From Schistosoma haematobium (Eukaryota; Platyhelminthes; Trematoda; Strigeidida; Schistosomatidae): 64,000 bases of DNA. How positions within the stretch are numbered: the stretch's first letter is position 1; every line of letters begins with the position of its first letter. The notes under the pieces are model-generated. The model was not told where the DNA came from and ran no database searches. It saw only the letters and a program-made list of their open reading frames with translations. Location of the stretch: assembly GCF_000699445.3 (NCBI RefSeq), contig NC_067199.1, positions 36,502,902 through 36,566,901 on the forward strand. The letters are read 5' to 3'. Shown piece after piece: positions 12,919 to 23,929 of the stretch. Made by a program: the position numbers and the translations under genes.

Positions 12919-13084
12919 TAATAATTACATTTTCATTTTTGCTTCTAACCACTTGTTTTTCTTAGTGCTTTATCACCATTATTTCGTCCTAACATATTAT
13001 TCCCTTCTAGTTTGTCTTGATGTGAGGGTCGTAAAGTTATTTTTTAACAAATAAAAATAATGCGAAGTCCACATAACATAGAAC
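10876..13084. other. AT-rich intergenic DNA
   Basis: A degraded tRNA-SINE-like patch is possible at about 12160-12240 (GGGTTTGAATCTCGG). A (TA)n run lies at 12885-12914. Two 60-codon ORFs at 12459-12916 are low-complexity and unsupported. Confidence 0.4.
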
Positions 13085-13086
13085 AA

Positions 13087-13530
13087 TTACTTACTTACTT
13101 ACGCTAGTTACTCCCAATGAAGCATAGGCTGCTGACAAGCATTCTCCAAACCACTCTGTTCTGGGCCTTCCTTTCCAGTTCTATCCAATTGTTATTCATT
13201 CTTCTCATGTCTGTTTTCAATTCTCAGTGTAATGTGTTCTTTGATCTACCTCTTCTCCTCGTTTGTCCTTGAGGATTCCAATTGACTGCTTGCCTTGTGA
13301 CATAGTTGAGTACTTTCCTCAATGTGTGTGCTATCGACTTCCAGTACTTCATCCTGATTTCTTACTCCGCTGGGATCTGATAGGTTGTTACTGATAGTAT
13401 CTGGCCAACGGATCCGATGTATTTTGCATAGACAGCTGTTAATAAACACTTGTATCTTCTGGATGATGGCTAACCAGAAAAAACGTTATTCAAACATGGA
13501 ACAATAGAACCTCATAACTTTTACACTTAT
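13087..13530 (-). mobile_element. RTE-type LINE 3' end fragment
   Basis: (TTAC)4 at 13087-13102 marks the 3' end. Reverse-strand text encodes RT C-terminal motifs such as KIHRIRWPDTISNN (about 13385-13430) and pieces of the later region, with frame breaks. Confidence 0.75.
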
Positions 13531-13974
13531 AAATGTTGAAACCGTATAATTTTCATAAATGGTACTAGGGGGAATAAAGGAGTACTTTTTTGTCCTAGTA
13601 TAAAACGATTCAATAATGATTATCCACGATCATATGAGAGTTCTTTTTAATGATCTATCATTTCTTTAAACAATAAGAAATAATAGTACACTTTTATGAA
13701 TAGTTATTTTTATTTATTCTCAGAAACTGACTAGAAATTTCACGCTGACATTAATAATTTCATATTTCATTTTGTCTCACGTCTGTCAAATATTCAGTAT
13801 CATTATTATCAACTAATTGACCTGAACTTCTCACGTATGATTGATGATTAGTAGTTAGCATATGAATATTATCTGGGGTACATTTATAATGGACAATAGG
13901 TTCTTTCGAATCTTTGCCAACTGAATTCTCCTGGCAAACAGTTTATATTGAACATATATATTATCCACTAAAAA
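13531..13974. other. AT-rich intergenic DNA, nothing recognised
   Basis: No coding pattern. Confidence 0.45.
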
Positions 13975-14080
13975 TGAATAATGACTAGCAATGGAATCCA
14001 TGATGCGCGTTTCGTCCTATTAGGAACTCGTCAACTGGATGCACCTGCATCAATGGAAAAATTCAAACAAACAATAAAAA
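13975..14080 (-). mobile_element. Sm-alpha-type hammerhead SINE fragment
   Basis: Reverse strand carries GGACGAAACGCGC and the CCATTGCTAGTCATT tail. The core reads TTGACGAG (C3 to U), predicted inactive. Confidence 0.65.
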
Positions 14081-14892
14081 ATGAGAATAATTATTGTTTT
14101 TTAATATTTTCAAGTAACTGGATTCATCAATCTGGTATACAAGCAAATGAATTTACTAATAATTCCCACAGTGAACAACAACCCTCTTTAAAGTTTCAGC
14201 TGTACCCTTACTGATGAATGCCAACTAGTATATAATTCATGTCAAGACTGGTTTTATTCATTATCTTCAACTATCCATTAACTAAGCATGATTCTATGCT
14301 TTAAATGACAAATATTTCATTAAGTTATCCATCATCTAATGAAAACTACCTAAATACAATGTACATACATAATTAGAGTTGACAAAATTTATGAGTTTTA
14401 TTAATAGAGTGTTTGCAGTAAAAGTGTTACATCATTTCATTACAATCCATATTATTACCATCATTGTTTCTATTTTACTGTGTCATTTCATTTATTGATC
14501 TGTACAAACAGAGTAACCTTGAGTACCTTCATTTTTCTCGTAAAAATATTCAACAAAAAGCACTGCAATGAAACTATGTATATAATACTAAGAATGAAAT
14601 ATGCATATTTTAATAATGTTTTAATAACATACCGTAAAATATGGTATTGTCACCCTAAATGGTAACATTAACAACAATAATAGAATAGTATTGACAGTTA
14701 TAAATCATTCATTCATATAGACATCAGTAGAGTTTATCAACATTTTGGAATTGCACACGCTGTTGATACTTTTAAAATGTTGAGGTATTATTATGATTAT
14801 TATTATTCTAAACAAAATAATTTACATGATTGCAAATTACCATTCAGTATTCTTATCAGTGTTCAATGGTAAGTTGTAATGTTCTCCAGATT
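14081..14892. other. AT-rich intergenic DNA, nothing recognised
   Basis: Short ORFs are uncharacteristic. The right end is the insertion point of the Gypsy element. Confidence 0.45.
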
Positions 14893-14897
14893 CTTGG

Positions 14898-15415
14898 TGT
14901 TATGACCTTGGATGTCTGACTTCTCGATCACACGACTTATCTACCAATCCGAATACGACTTATACGAATCTTCACACTAGGCCAACCAATGACGTTCAAC
15001 CGGTGTGGGCAGTTTAGCGTCCTTATTGGTCCTATGTCTTACGAGCCCTTCCACTTGAGTACAGAACACAATACCAGCTTCCGAATCAGAGCAGATCATT
15101 TATTTCAGACATACTTGGTTTATATATCAATCAGACAAACCTCAACGTACCATAAAATAGGAAATAATACTTGTACACAAATAAGCCAAAAAGTGGCTGT
15201 GAATGTGGGAGGCATTAGTTAATAAACTGAACATAACTTAAGAAGCGTAAATCGTACAATAATAAATTATAGGTCAAAATAAAGCTTATCATAAAAGGAA
15301 TACAAATATACATAGTGTAATTGTTGAGTAGTTATACAATAAGGATATTATAGAATATTAGTCCATGAATAGTCCTCGGAAATTACCTGTAACTTAATCT
15401 TCACCGGATATAACA
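14898..15415 (-). repeat. 3' LTR of the Gypsy element
   Basis: 518 bp, TG...CA, same length as 19762-20279 and no difference seen by eye (offset 4864 throughout). The 77-codon plus-strand ORF inside occurs in both LTRs and is incidental. Confidence 0.95.
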
Positions 15416-15430
15416 CCTCCCTTTTTTTTT
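15416..15430 (-). other. Polypurine tract
   Basis: Reverse strand AAAAAAAAGGGAGG directly abuts the 3' LTR, the expected plus-strand primer of reverse transcription. Confidence 0.8.
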
Positions 15431-15436
15431 GAAGCA

Positions 15437-18400
15437 TTAGAGATAATAATGATCCTTAGGATTTATTTTTATTCGATTGGGCTTTCGTCTGATGCGCTGC
15501 GACCTCCTCGGGAGTGTTTCACACGTCTTGTTATTATTCGGATCATTTTTAATTTCATTATTCGACTCAGTTAATATATTTATTGGTATCTTCGACTTTG
15601 TAGCATTTTCTGTCTCTCTGGTTGGCTGTATCTGGTTTGCATGTCTCACCCATATCTTTTGTCCAACTTTTACTTCGTAGATAACTTTCCCTTTTTTTCG
15701 TATTATTATGCCAAACTTCCAAGTTGGCTTTACTCCCGTGAAATCTCTTGTTACTACCGCTTGTCCCACCTTAAACCTTCTAGGCAATGCACCGTGCCGC
15801 TTGTTGAATTGCTGTTCCATTCGTTTGTTCTTTCGGAGGTTGGCTCTAAGCTTTGGTTTCATTTGCTCCATAGGTATTCTAATCTTTCTCCCAAAAATTG
15901 CTTCTGCCGGGCTTTCTTGATTATTTGTTGTTGGGTTCGGTGTTGCTCGGTATGTTTGTAGAAATCTTTGAATCATCTCGTCTATTTCACCTTCTCCCTC
16001 GGCTTTAAGTAGCGCTCTTTTAAATGTATCTACGAACCTCTCGACTAGACCGTTTGACTGTGGATGATATGGGGGTGTCTTTATATGCCTAACAGCGTTG
16101 GCGGCGCAGAACTTCGAGAATTCAGCGGAGGTGAACTGTGGTCCATTATCGGATACTAATACATCTGGACACCCAAAACAGCTAAATACTTGTCTCAGTT
16201 TTTCAATAGTAGCTTTTGTAGAAAGAGACTTAACGTAGTGGATTTCCGGCCATTTTGAGAAAGCATCAACCATCACTAAGTACTGTTTTCCGTTTATGGG
16301 ACCGGCGAAATCTACGTGTACTCTTGACCATGGATTTGTTGGTGTCCCCCAACTCTGCATTTCGGTCTTGCGAGGGGCTTTGATAGCTTTTGCACACGCG
16401 GAACATCTCTCAACATATTCTTTGATCTGAGCGTCAATATTCGGCCAATATACGTATCCACGTGCAAGTGCCTTCATCCTTGCTACCCCTGGGTGTGCGG
16501 CATGCAGTTGTGACATCACCTTACAGCGTAAACTTATGGGTACGATTACTCGATTCCCAAACATCAAGCATCCATCCACAAGTGATAGGGAATTCCGACG
16601 GTGGGAATACTGTTCAATATTTTTGTCGTCTATATGGGCAGGCCAACCATGTTCGAGGTAACTAATAATCTGCTTCAATTCATCATCTTCTTGAGTATAG
16701 CGTCTAATATCTTCAGAGGATAATGGTGTTGCTTTTATGGCAACTTGCAGTATATGGTGAATATCATCTTCCAACGATATCGTTGCGATAATAGAATCTT
16801 CACGTTCCTGCTTCTGATTCGCAATTAATCGAGATAAGGCATCAGCTTGTCCAAACTTTTCAGTTGATTTATATAGGATTTGGAAATCATAAGCAAGCAA
16901 CGTAATAGCCCAGCGTTGTAACCGATTCGCTGTATAAGCAGGAATACCTGACTTTGATCCAAATATAGATATAAGCGGCTTGTGGTCTGTTAAAAGCGTA
17001 AATCGACGACCATAAATCATTTTATGAAATTTCTTTACTGCAAAAACTAAAGCTAATCCTTCCTTCTCAATCTGACTATATTTTCGCTCGGCTGAGTTAA
17101 GAGTTCGGGATGCATGGCCAATTGGTTTTTCTTTACCATCAGGAAAACGATGACTGATAACGGCTCCAATTCCATAGTTTGAAGCATCGGCGGCTACAAT
17201 TATTTCAAGCTTTGGATTATAATGAGTCAGCAACAGTTTAGAAGATAAAATCCTTTTTATTTCATCGAAAGAATCTTGGCATTCTTTTGTCCAGTGCCAT
17301 GTTGTATTAGCCATCAAAAGTTGATTTAATGGTTGTCGCAATTTATACATCTGGGGTACGAACATACTATAATAACCAATCATCCCCAAGAATGAACGAA
17401 GGGTTGTAACCTCAGTCGGTCTGGGCATATTTTTGATAGCATTTATATTGTCTGGATCCGGTCGACGACCATCTTTATCAAATATATATCCCAGGTATTT
17501 AACAGACTCGAGCAGAAATTCACACTTTTCTTTTTGTAACTGAAACCCAGCTTGTGATATTTTAGTGAGCACCACATCTAACCGACGCATTAATTCCTGC
17601 GTGGAAGAGCCAACAACTATAATATCATCCAAATAAACTGCTACACCTTCGATGTTAGACACCATAGTATCCATTATCTGCTGGAAAATTGCTGGAGCTG
17701 GCTTAACACCAAACGGTAATCGGTTAAATCGATAAAGCCCACGGTGGGTATTAATGGTTAATAACTCCTTTGAATCTTCGTCAACTTCCACCTGTAAGTA
17801 AGCTTCAGACAAATCAAGTTTAGAAAAATAACGTCCACCGTTCAGTTTAATAAATAAATCCTCTGGTAAAGGTAATGGATATGAATGATTTTGTAAAACG
17901 TCATTTAATCCTGTTGAAAAATCTGCACAAAGGCGAATAGCTCCGCTCGCTTTCTGAACTACTACAATTGGTGCTGCCCATGCCGAATAATTAACAGGTT
18001 GTATAACACCGAGTTTCTCTAGTCGGTCTAATTCTTTGTCGACTTTGTCAATAGCTGCATATGGAACTTGACGCTTTGGACGGAAAACAGGTTTTACATC
18101 CTGTCGTAGGTATAATTTTGCCTTCTCAATTGTGCAGCATCCCAATTTATTCTGGAACAAGTTTTTATGTTTCTGCAAAAGATCTTCTATAGTTACGACT
18201 TTCTTAGTTACATGAACTGTGGGTGGATCTCTAGGATTACTTGCGCTTTTCATTGTGCATATTTCATTTAATGGTACATCCCATAAATTTAGTTTATCTA
18301 TCCAGTCTATACCAATAAGGTCTAACTCATGTCTGTTCGTTAAGTAACAATTTCCTGTAAAGTAATTACCTCGGAATTTAACAGAGCATTTTATCATTCC

Positions 18401-19627
18401 CACAAGTTTCAATATATCTCCGGACGCATTCCGTGCAGTGTGCTCTGTTGGTAATACTTTCGGACACCCAATTAAATACCACGTTCGTTTCGAGATTAGT
18501 GTGATATCTGACGCCGTGTCCAGTTGCAATCGAATATGAACACCATTAACAATTAATTCCACATATCTTCTTTTATCCGCTACGCTTAGAGCCAGTGTAG
18601 AATATACGCTGTTTATATACTTATTTTCGTACTGGTGCGGACGTCTGGTTCGTTTTGATCTTAAACTTTCTCTAGTTCGGCAGACTAATTCTTTGTGGCC
18701 AACTTTATTGCATATAGTGCATCTATGATTTCTAAACCGGCAAAATCTTGAGAAATGCCACGCACCACAATACCAACATTTAGTTGCAGGTTTAGGGCTT
18801 TTCGAGTGATATTTATGACTTTTGGTACTATTTCGTCTTTGACCTGTCTTAACAGCATGAACAGAATTCGATGGAGCAGCACTTTTGGTTTCCAGCATAG
18901 CTGTATCTTGTTTTAAATTTATTAATCGTTGACATTCAGTGGTGATAGTTTGTAACGTCATTTCATCATCATGTTCCATACGGGATAACAACTTCATGCG
19001 AAAGTCGGCATCAACAGGAGAGTTCAGACCAGAAATAAATAATAAGCATTTAAATTGATCACTGGTTAATACATTTAATTTAAATCGTTCTGCTTGTAAA
19101 TTTACTCTTCCGGCGTACGTAGTATAATCTTCATCAGCCTCTTTAGTCAGCTGTAGACAGTTATACCGGATACGGAATAAAGACGACTGTTCACAAAACA
19201 TTTTATTTAGGATGTTAACAGTTTCATCGAAACTAACTTCTCGCGGATGTTTAGGCAGAATATGGTTTTTATACTTTTGATGCTCATTAGGACCAAGTTT
19301 TTGTAATAGCAGCCGAACTTTCTTTGCGTCATCTATAGCAGCAAATTCAACTCGGAAAATATCTTCAATTCTGCCAAACCATGCTTCAAAAGTGTGACCG
19401 TTGTCTGCATCAAATATAAATTCTGAAACTGGATTAAGGTATGACTCAATACTTTTATGTTCTGGAATCTCTTGTTGGATAGATAGTTTCCCCAAAAGTG
19501 TTTCCAAGAGTTTCTGTTGAGAAGCTAACATCTGCTGCTGCTGTTGTTGAAGTTGTTGCTGCTGTTGTTGATATTGTTGCTGCTGTTGTTGTAATAATAA
19601 CTGCAACTGTTCTAAGGAAATCGACAT
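15437..19627 (-). CDS. Gag-Pol polyprotein of Gypsy element
   Basis: One uninterrupted 1396-residue frame from an ATG at 19627. In order: a Gln-rich N-terminus (about residues 7-38), a capsid-like region, two zinc knuckles (CX2CX3HX4C then CX2CX4HX4C, about 283-317), an aspartic protease with DTAS (about 370), reverse transcriptase with YLDD (about 662), RNase H with ADAS (about 813), and integrase with the HHCC zinc finger (HPG near 1045, CSAC further on) and catalytic D-D-E residues (DFAG, SDNGPQF, VERF). It makes the particle and copies and inserts the element. Gag and Pol are fused without a frameshift. All catalytic motifs are present, so the copy looks competent. Confidence 0.95.
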   Translation of the reverse strand: MSISLEQLQLLLQQQQQQYQQQQQQLQQQQQQMLASQQKLLETLLGKLSIQQEIPEHKSIESYLNPVSEFIFDADNGHTFEAWFGRIEDIFRVEFAAIDDAKKVRLLLQKLGPNEHQKYKNHILPKHPREVSFDETVNILNKMFCEQSSLFRIRYNCLQLTKEADEDYTTYAGRVNLQAERFKLNVLTSDQFKCLLFISGLNSPVDADFRMKLLSRMEHDDEMTLQTITTECQRLINLKQDTAMLETKSAAPSNSVHAVKTGQRRNSTKSHKYHSKSPKPATKCWYCGAWHFSRFCRFRNHRCTICNKVGHKELVCRTRESLRSKRTRRPHQYENKYINSVYSTLALSVADKRRYVELIVNGVHIRLQLDTASDITLISKRTWYLIGCPKVLPTEHTARNASGDILKLVGMIKCSVKFRGNYFTGNCYLTNRHELDLIGIDWIDKLNLWDVPLNEICTMKSASNPRDPPTVHVTKKVVTIEDLLQKHKNLFQNKLGCCTIEKAKLYLRQDVKPVFRPKRQVPYAAIDKVDKELDRLEKLGVIQPVNYSAWAAPIVVVQKASGAIRLCADFSTGLNDVLQNHSYPLPLPEDLFIKLNGGRYFSKLDLSEAYLQVEVDEDSKELLTINTHRGLYRFNRLPFGVKPAPAIFQQIMDTMVSNIEGVAVYLDDIIVVGSSTQELMRRLDVVLTKISQAGFQLQKEKCEFLLESVKYLGYIFDKDGRRPDPDNINAIKNMPRPTEVTTLRSFLGMIGYYSMFVPQMYKLRQPLNQLLMANTTWHWTKECQDSFDEIKRILSSKLLLTHYNPKLEIIVAADASNYGIGAVISHRFPDGKEKPIGHASRTLNSAERKYSQIEKEGLALVFAVKKFHKMIYGRRFTLLTDHKPLISIFGSKSGIPAYTANRLQRWAITLLAYDFQILYKSTEKFGQADALSRLIANQKQEREDSIIATISLEDDIHHILQVAIKATPLSSEDIRRYTQEDDELKQIISYLEHGWPAHIDDKNIEQYSHRRNSLSLVDGCLMFGNRVIVPISLRCKVMSQLHAAHPGVARMKALARGYVYWPNIDAQIKEYVERCSACAKAIKAPRKTEMQSWGTPTNPWSRVHVDFAGPINGKQYLVMVDAFSKWPEIHYVKSLSTKATIEKLRQVFSCFGCPDVLVSDNGPQFTSAEFSKFCAANAVRHIKTPPYHPQSNGLVERFVDTFKRALLKAEGEGEIDEMIQRFLQTYRATPNPTTNNQESPAEAIFGRKIRIPMEQMKPKLRANLRKNKRMEQQFNKRHGALPRRFKVGQAVVTRDFTGVKPTWKFGIIIRKKGKVIYEVKVGQKIWVRHANQIQPTRETENATKSKIPINILTESNNEIKNDPNNNKTCETLPRRSQRIRRKPNRIKINPKDHYYL

Positions 19628-19741
19628 TTTTTTATTTTGCCAATAATATTAGCTCCAAAAATCACCGGCAATTATAACAGCTAATTTATTTCCAAAATCT
19701 GAGTCAGCACTTGTTGTATTATTATTATTATTATTTTGTTG

Positions 19742-19761
19742 CCAAAATCTCCGTCGCCAAT
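19742..19761 (-). other. Primer binding site
   Basis: Reverse strand TGGCGACGGAGATTTTGG begins two bases inside the 5' LTR; the TGG start fits a tRNA CCA end. The tRNA identity was not determined. Confidence 0.65.
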
Positions 19762-20279
19762 TGTTATGACCTTGGATGTCTGACTTCTCGATCACACGAC
19801 TTATCTACCAATCCGAATACGACTTATACGAATCTTCACACTAGGCCAACCAATGACGTTCAACCGGTGTGGGCAGTTTAGCGTCCTTATTGGTCCTATG
19901 TCTTACGAGCCCTTCCACTTGAGTACAGAACACAATACCAGCTTCCGAATCAGAGCAGATCATTTATTTCAGACATACTTGGTTTATATATCAATCAGAC
20001 AAACCTCAACGTACCATAAAATAGGAAATAATACTTGTACACAAATAAGCCAAAAAGTGGCTGTGAATGTGGGAGGCATTAGTTAATAAACTGAACATAA
20101 CTTAAGAAGCGTAAATCGTACAATAATAAATTATAGGTCAAAATAAAGCTTATCATAAAAGGAATACAAATATACATAGTGTAATTGTTGAGTAGTTATA
20201 CAATAAGGATATTATAGAATATTAGTCCATGAATAGTCCTCGGAAATTACCTGTAACTTAATCTTCACCGGATATAACA
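19762..20279 (-). repeat. 5' LTR of the Gypsy element
   Basis: 518 bp, partner of 14898-15415; it drives transcription toward lower coordinates. Confidence 0.95.
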
Positions 20280-20429
20280 CTTGGCATTATCAATTTGATA
20301 ACAATTGGAATGATTGTGAAACGCTTAATTCATTAATTTATTTAAACACATAAATATTGATACAAGGAGGCACCGAATAGATATGCGTCACATAAATTGA
20401 ATGATTTATGTGAAGACTGGGATACTGCT

Positions 20430-20620
20430 CGGGTGCTGAAACCACATTCTGAGCCTTTGACCTAAAGATCTAATCCAGAAGACAATGGAGAAACTTTAAG
20501 AGATGCAGTCTCATAGTAGCCGGTGACCAACAATAGGTTTATAATGCCTTATGTTTTTTTAGGATCTTGGAGCCCATATACACTATTGGTCTGGAATCAG
20601 TGTTTTCCAACTCTCCTAGA
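20430..20620 (-). repeat. Decayed copy of the 2750-3120 repeat
   Basis: Reverse complement resembles the second half of 2750-3120 (shared GCCTTTGACCTAAAG, GTAGCCGGTGACCAAC). Confidence 0.6.
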
Positions 20621-20684
20621 TATATCTTCCACATCCACAAATGATAATTTAATAATTAATTTTTTTTGTAAAATATTACTTACT

Positions 20685-21120
20685 AGAAGCAAAGATGAAT
20701 AATGGCTAGCAGTGGAATTCAGGATGCGCGTTTCGCCCCATTTGGAACTCGTCAGCTGGATGTACCTGCGTATCAGAGTTGATGTTCACTCTGAGACTCG
20801 AATCCAGTACCGTTCACTCCAAACGCCATCGCGTTATCCACCTAATTACTGAGTCCTGAAAACCACCTGCTTGTGCAATGGGGTGAAGTTTAAACTCACT
20901 TGGTGTTGTTTTAATTGTATCTCCTCATTGTTATTTAGGACTGCAAATGATCAGTCTCTTGTTGACGTATCCATCTTTATTTAAAAAGCTTATGACTTAA
21001 GGCTATATCGACTCAATACATACAGTATACACATATACCAATAAGAGACTGATCAATTGCAATCCTAAAGATCCAAGTAAAACAATACTAAGTGAATTAC
21101 TGCTCACTAGGTTTTAGTTT
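20685..21120 (-). mobile_element. Sm-alpha-type SINE with tRNA head and hammerhead, tail inverted
   Basis: Reverse strand: tRNA-like head (B box GGATTCGAGTCTC about 20791-20805; A-box-like GGTGGATAACGCG about 20835-20850), then hammerhead and the CCACTGCTAGCC tail ending at TTTGCT. Sequence at 20935-21075 holds the family's GATCAGTCTCTTG end twice in opposite directions. Confidence 0.75.
20710..20767 (-). ncRNA. Hammerhead ribozyme motif (Sm-alpha type)
   Basis: Reverse strand CTGACGAG (20748-20755), GAAAC, cleavage triplet ATC, stem I CCAG/CTGA. The core is intact; one weak pair in stem III. Confidence 0.65.
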
Positions 21121-21448
21121 AATTATGTTATGGTTATCGTATTTATATGGGATTTTTCTTCTTGAAGTTTACATCTTAAACACAATAATGAACATTGATT
21201 AGTGGTAAAAAATTTTAAATACTTTTTTCAAAACTAACCAAGCTAAAAAGAATTTAAAACAAGTACAAACAGAGTGAATTGTTCATTGAATTTTTATTAT
21301 TCCCTAGATTAATTTGAAAAAAAGAAAAACTTGAGAGGATGATTAAAAGTAACAGAAATAGACAGTTGTTCAATTAACTTTTATTTCTGTTTGAATATTC
21401 CATTTTAACTGTAACTAGGGAAATATTTCAGTTAATCTGTAAGAGAAT

Positions 21449-21880
21449 TGTTAGGTTTGAAGCTAACACGAGTTCACTTAATCTGCGAACGAGAACAAAG
21501 ACTCAGTGACCAAGACCAGTTAACTAGCTATTTGATGCGTCCCAGCCCCGCTAACTAGAGCGAGAAGTCCAAGCTTGGAATCGGAAAGTATATTGTTCAA
21601 ACAGCTAGAAACGAGCGATAACAACAAACACAATTCTAAACGTATATATATAATATACAGTGCAAAACCGTCCTTGGGGAGAGTTACCAAATAGCATACT
21701 AAAAGACGCAACGGACCAATAACATTTTAGATATTTCCCAGTGGGAAATACGACATGAAGGCGACAAAAGCGCCTTTGGCGCAAAAACAAGGAAATTCAA
21801 ATTTTCTAGATAAAATTACAAAATTAAGTCCTTTCCCAAGTGAGTTCTGGGAATCTAACGTACCCAACAAAAAGTGAAAC
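21449..21880 (-). repeat. LTR-like sequence (possible solo LTR)
   Basis: Plus strand begins TGTTAGGTTTGAAGC and ends near TACCCAACA (21869) or shortly after, so it is TG...CA on the minus strand, with a minus-strand TATA run at 21640-21660. No convincing matching target duplication, so the boundaries are uncertain. Confidence 0.4.
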
Positions 21881-22354
21881 AATTGAAGTTTATGGAAGAA
21901 AAATAGATTAATATGAACAAATATGAGCGTAGATTTTTGCTTGTTTACTGGTCTCCTAAACACAAAATTAATAAATTACTTAACTATATGATTATATATA
22001 AGAGCTAATCAGTTAAACTTTATCTGATTCAAGTTAAAATAGTTTATGAATGAACTATGTTCTGATTTATTTTACATGATGTGACTTTTGTCTTAACTTC
22101 CATGATCCTTTGTTTTTCACGATTTCTATCTTGTCAATATGACCTACTGAGGTGTTTTTAAGCTATGATAACAATGTTGTTTAATATCTTATACTTCAGG
22201 TGGCAATCAAATAGTTTTTCAAATATCTGTTAGTGATTTTTAAAAGATACAAAATAATTAAATTATTCTACCTAATAATAAGGTTCAACCCGTTTTGTTA
22301 TATATAAGCTAACATTGAGACGGTGGAGAAGATTTGTAGCTGAGGCGGATGATT

Positions 22355-22511
22355 TTGATGGAGTTTTGTTCTCTGAGCTGGATGGTTTGGTCGTGAAGCT
22401 TTCATCGTTCTTCTGACTTCTATCTGAAGTTTGTGCTGATGATGTCGTTCAGAAGAATGATGAAAGCTCCACGACCAGGCCATCCAGCTCAGAGAACAAA
22501 ACTCCATCAAA
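22355..22511. repeat. Long imperfect inverted repeat (hairpin)
   Basis: Arms of about 60-65 bp (22355-22415 and 22445-22511) share GGAGTTTTGTTCTCTGAGCT and GATGGTTTGGTCGT on one side and their complements on the other, with about 25-30 bp between. Not recognised as a known element. Confidence 0.8.
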
Positions 22512-22515
22512 TTAA

Positions 22516-23799
22516 GCTAACATTCCACATCACAACAAAACCAAGATCGATTTCGGTATTATGTAATATTATTGTAAATCATTTTGAATACTAATGAGAA
22601 GTAATCTATTGACGTCATATAAATCATATCGGAAAATTTTTTAAGCAGACGAATCACTAAATATTGAATCTTATGAAGAACAGTTTTCATTTGTAGTCAA
22701 GATATCACACAACACACTCATTTCTTCTATATAGAAAAGAATCCTTAAATACTTGATTTTTGAAATAGTTTGTTTCTTCCAGACTACTCTTGACTTTAAC
22801 TGCATTAGTAGAGATTTTCATATATTGTTTTAGGTTCATTTAGTAAAGACAGAAGACTGGATAGGGCACGATAATCCCAGCGATTGAATGAAATTCTTAC
22901 TTTGATCCCACCTTCTTTTAAACTTATCTATGGAAGCAGCTGTTGCTGAGTGTTAATGTAGAGGATTCCACTTAAAATTAAAGACTAATCATACAATTGT
23001 TATGATACAATTAGCACATTGTTGCTACATTCTGGTTTTTGATAGGTAGAATCAAGCTAATGTTTGAGAATAAAAGATATTTCGGGTACTATCTATTGAG
23101 TGAATGATATTTTGATGAGCAACGAATAAATTTTATAATATATGACACTGACTATAAATATAACAGTTTAATTGAATACAATGATATAATCAAGACTTCA
23201 GAAAGAGTCGAAATAGCGAACGATGAATTAAATAGGATGTAATGTTACCAGGGCGAAGAAGGATTTGTTAGTTTCTTTTTGGACTCATAGATCTTGTTTT
23301 AAACGTTTGATCGCTATCGCTTCGGCAAATTTCAGAAGATTGAAGTTTAGTTGTTTACTGAACATCTTGAAAGACTTCAATATATCCATTTGTTGTCCTG
23401 TATCAAAGAGATGTCTCGAGATGGTACTACTAAAAGCTTTAAATCCACTTCACCCTGGACTTTCTTGAATACGTTTTTTTGAATCGAATGTAGGTTCTCC
23501 TTTCTGTTCTTCTAATTTAATTTCTTTAAAGATATGTGTGAATTTGTATACACAGTTGATGAAAGAGTTGCCTATCGAGTTTTGTTTTAGTTAAATAACA
23601 TGTAGTTTTGGGCAAGACAATTGTTGATGATTATTTGACTAATTGAACAGAACAACTTTATTTTAAAACTGTTTCTAAATCAATCGACTGCATTTTACAC
23701 AACTAGAGACTGTTAATGAACCAACCTTATCAATCCCAATCATTCTAACAACAACAATAATAATAATAATCATGTCATAAACAAACCATTTATTTCACA
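22516..23799. other. AT-rich intergenic DNA, nothing recognised
   Basis: A 67-codon plus-strand ORF at 23265-23468 has no recognisable motif. Confidence 0.45.
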
Positions 23800-23880
23800 G
23801 GATGAAATCATGAGTCAACTGAAGCTAGGTTTTCCATGGTGGTCTAGCTTCAATTGACTCATGATTTCAACCTGTGAAAT
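23800..23880. repeat. Minimal palindrome made of the fold-back SINE termini
   Basis: Two about 35-bp arms (AAATCATGAGTCAACTGAAG and its near complement) around a GTTTTCCATGGTGG centre; the terminal repeats of the family with the whole interior gone. Confidence 0.75.
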
Positions 23881-23929
23881 TTCTAAAAATCTCCAAAAAA
23901 CCCATTCTGATAATAATCATCTGCTCACT

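Larger units (their letters stand above)
14893..20284 (-). mobile_element. Complete Gypsy LTR retrotransposon with 5-bp target duplication
   Basis: Element 14898-20279 (5382 bp) lies on the minus strand, flanked by CTTGG at 14893-14897 and 20280-20284. It has two 518-bp LTRs with TGTTAT...ATAACA ends, a primer binding site next to the right (5') LTR, one gag-pol ORF, and a purine tract next to the left (3') LTR. Intact structure plus LTRs identical by eye point to a young insertion that could be autonomous and polymorphic. Family assignment: Gypsy/Ty3 with two CCHC-type knuckles in gag; schistosome Saci-type elements are candidates but I cannot confirm the name. Confidence 0.93.

Noticed and set aside
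14989..15222. 77-codon ORF present twice
   Set aside because: It lies inside both LTRs and is identical only because the LTRs are.
15477..16665. Plus-strand ORFs opposite the Gypsy integrase
   Set aside because: Antisense shadows of gag-pol.
21520..21963. Three overlapping minus-strand ORFs
   Set aside because: Lie in LTR-like sequence; no domain.
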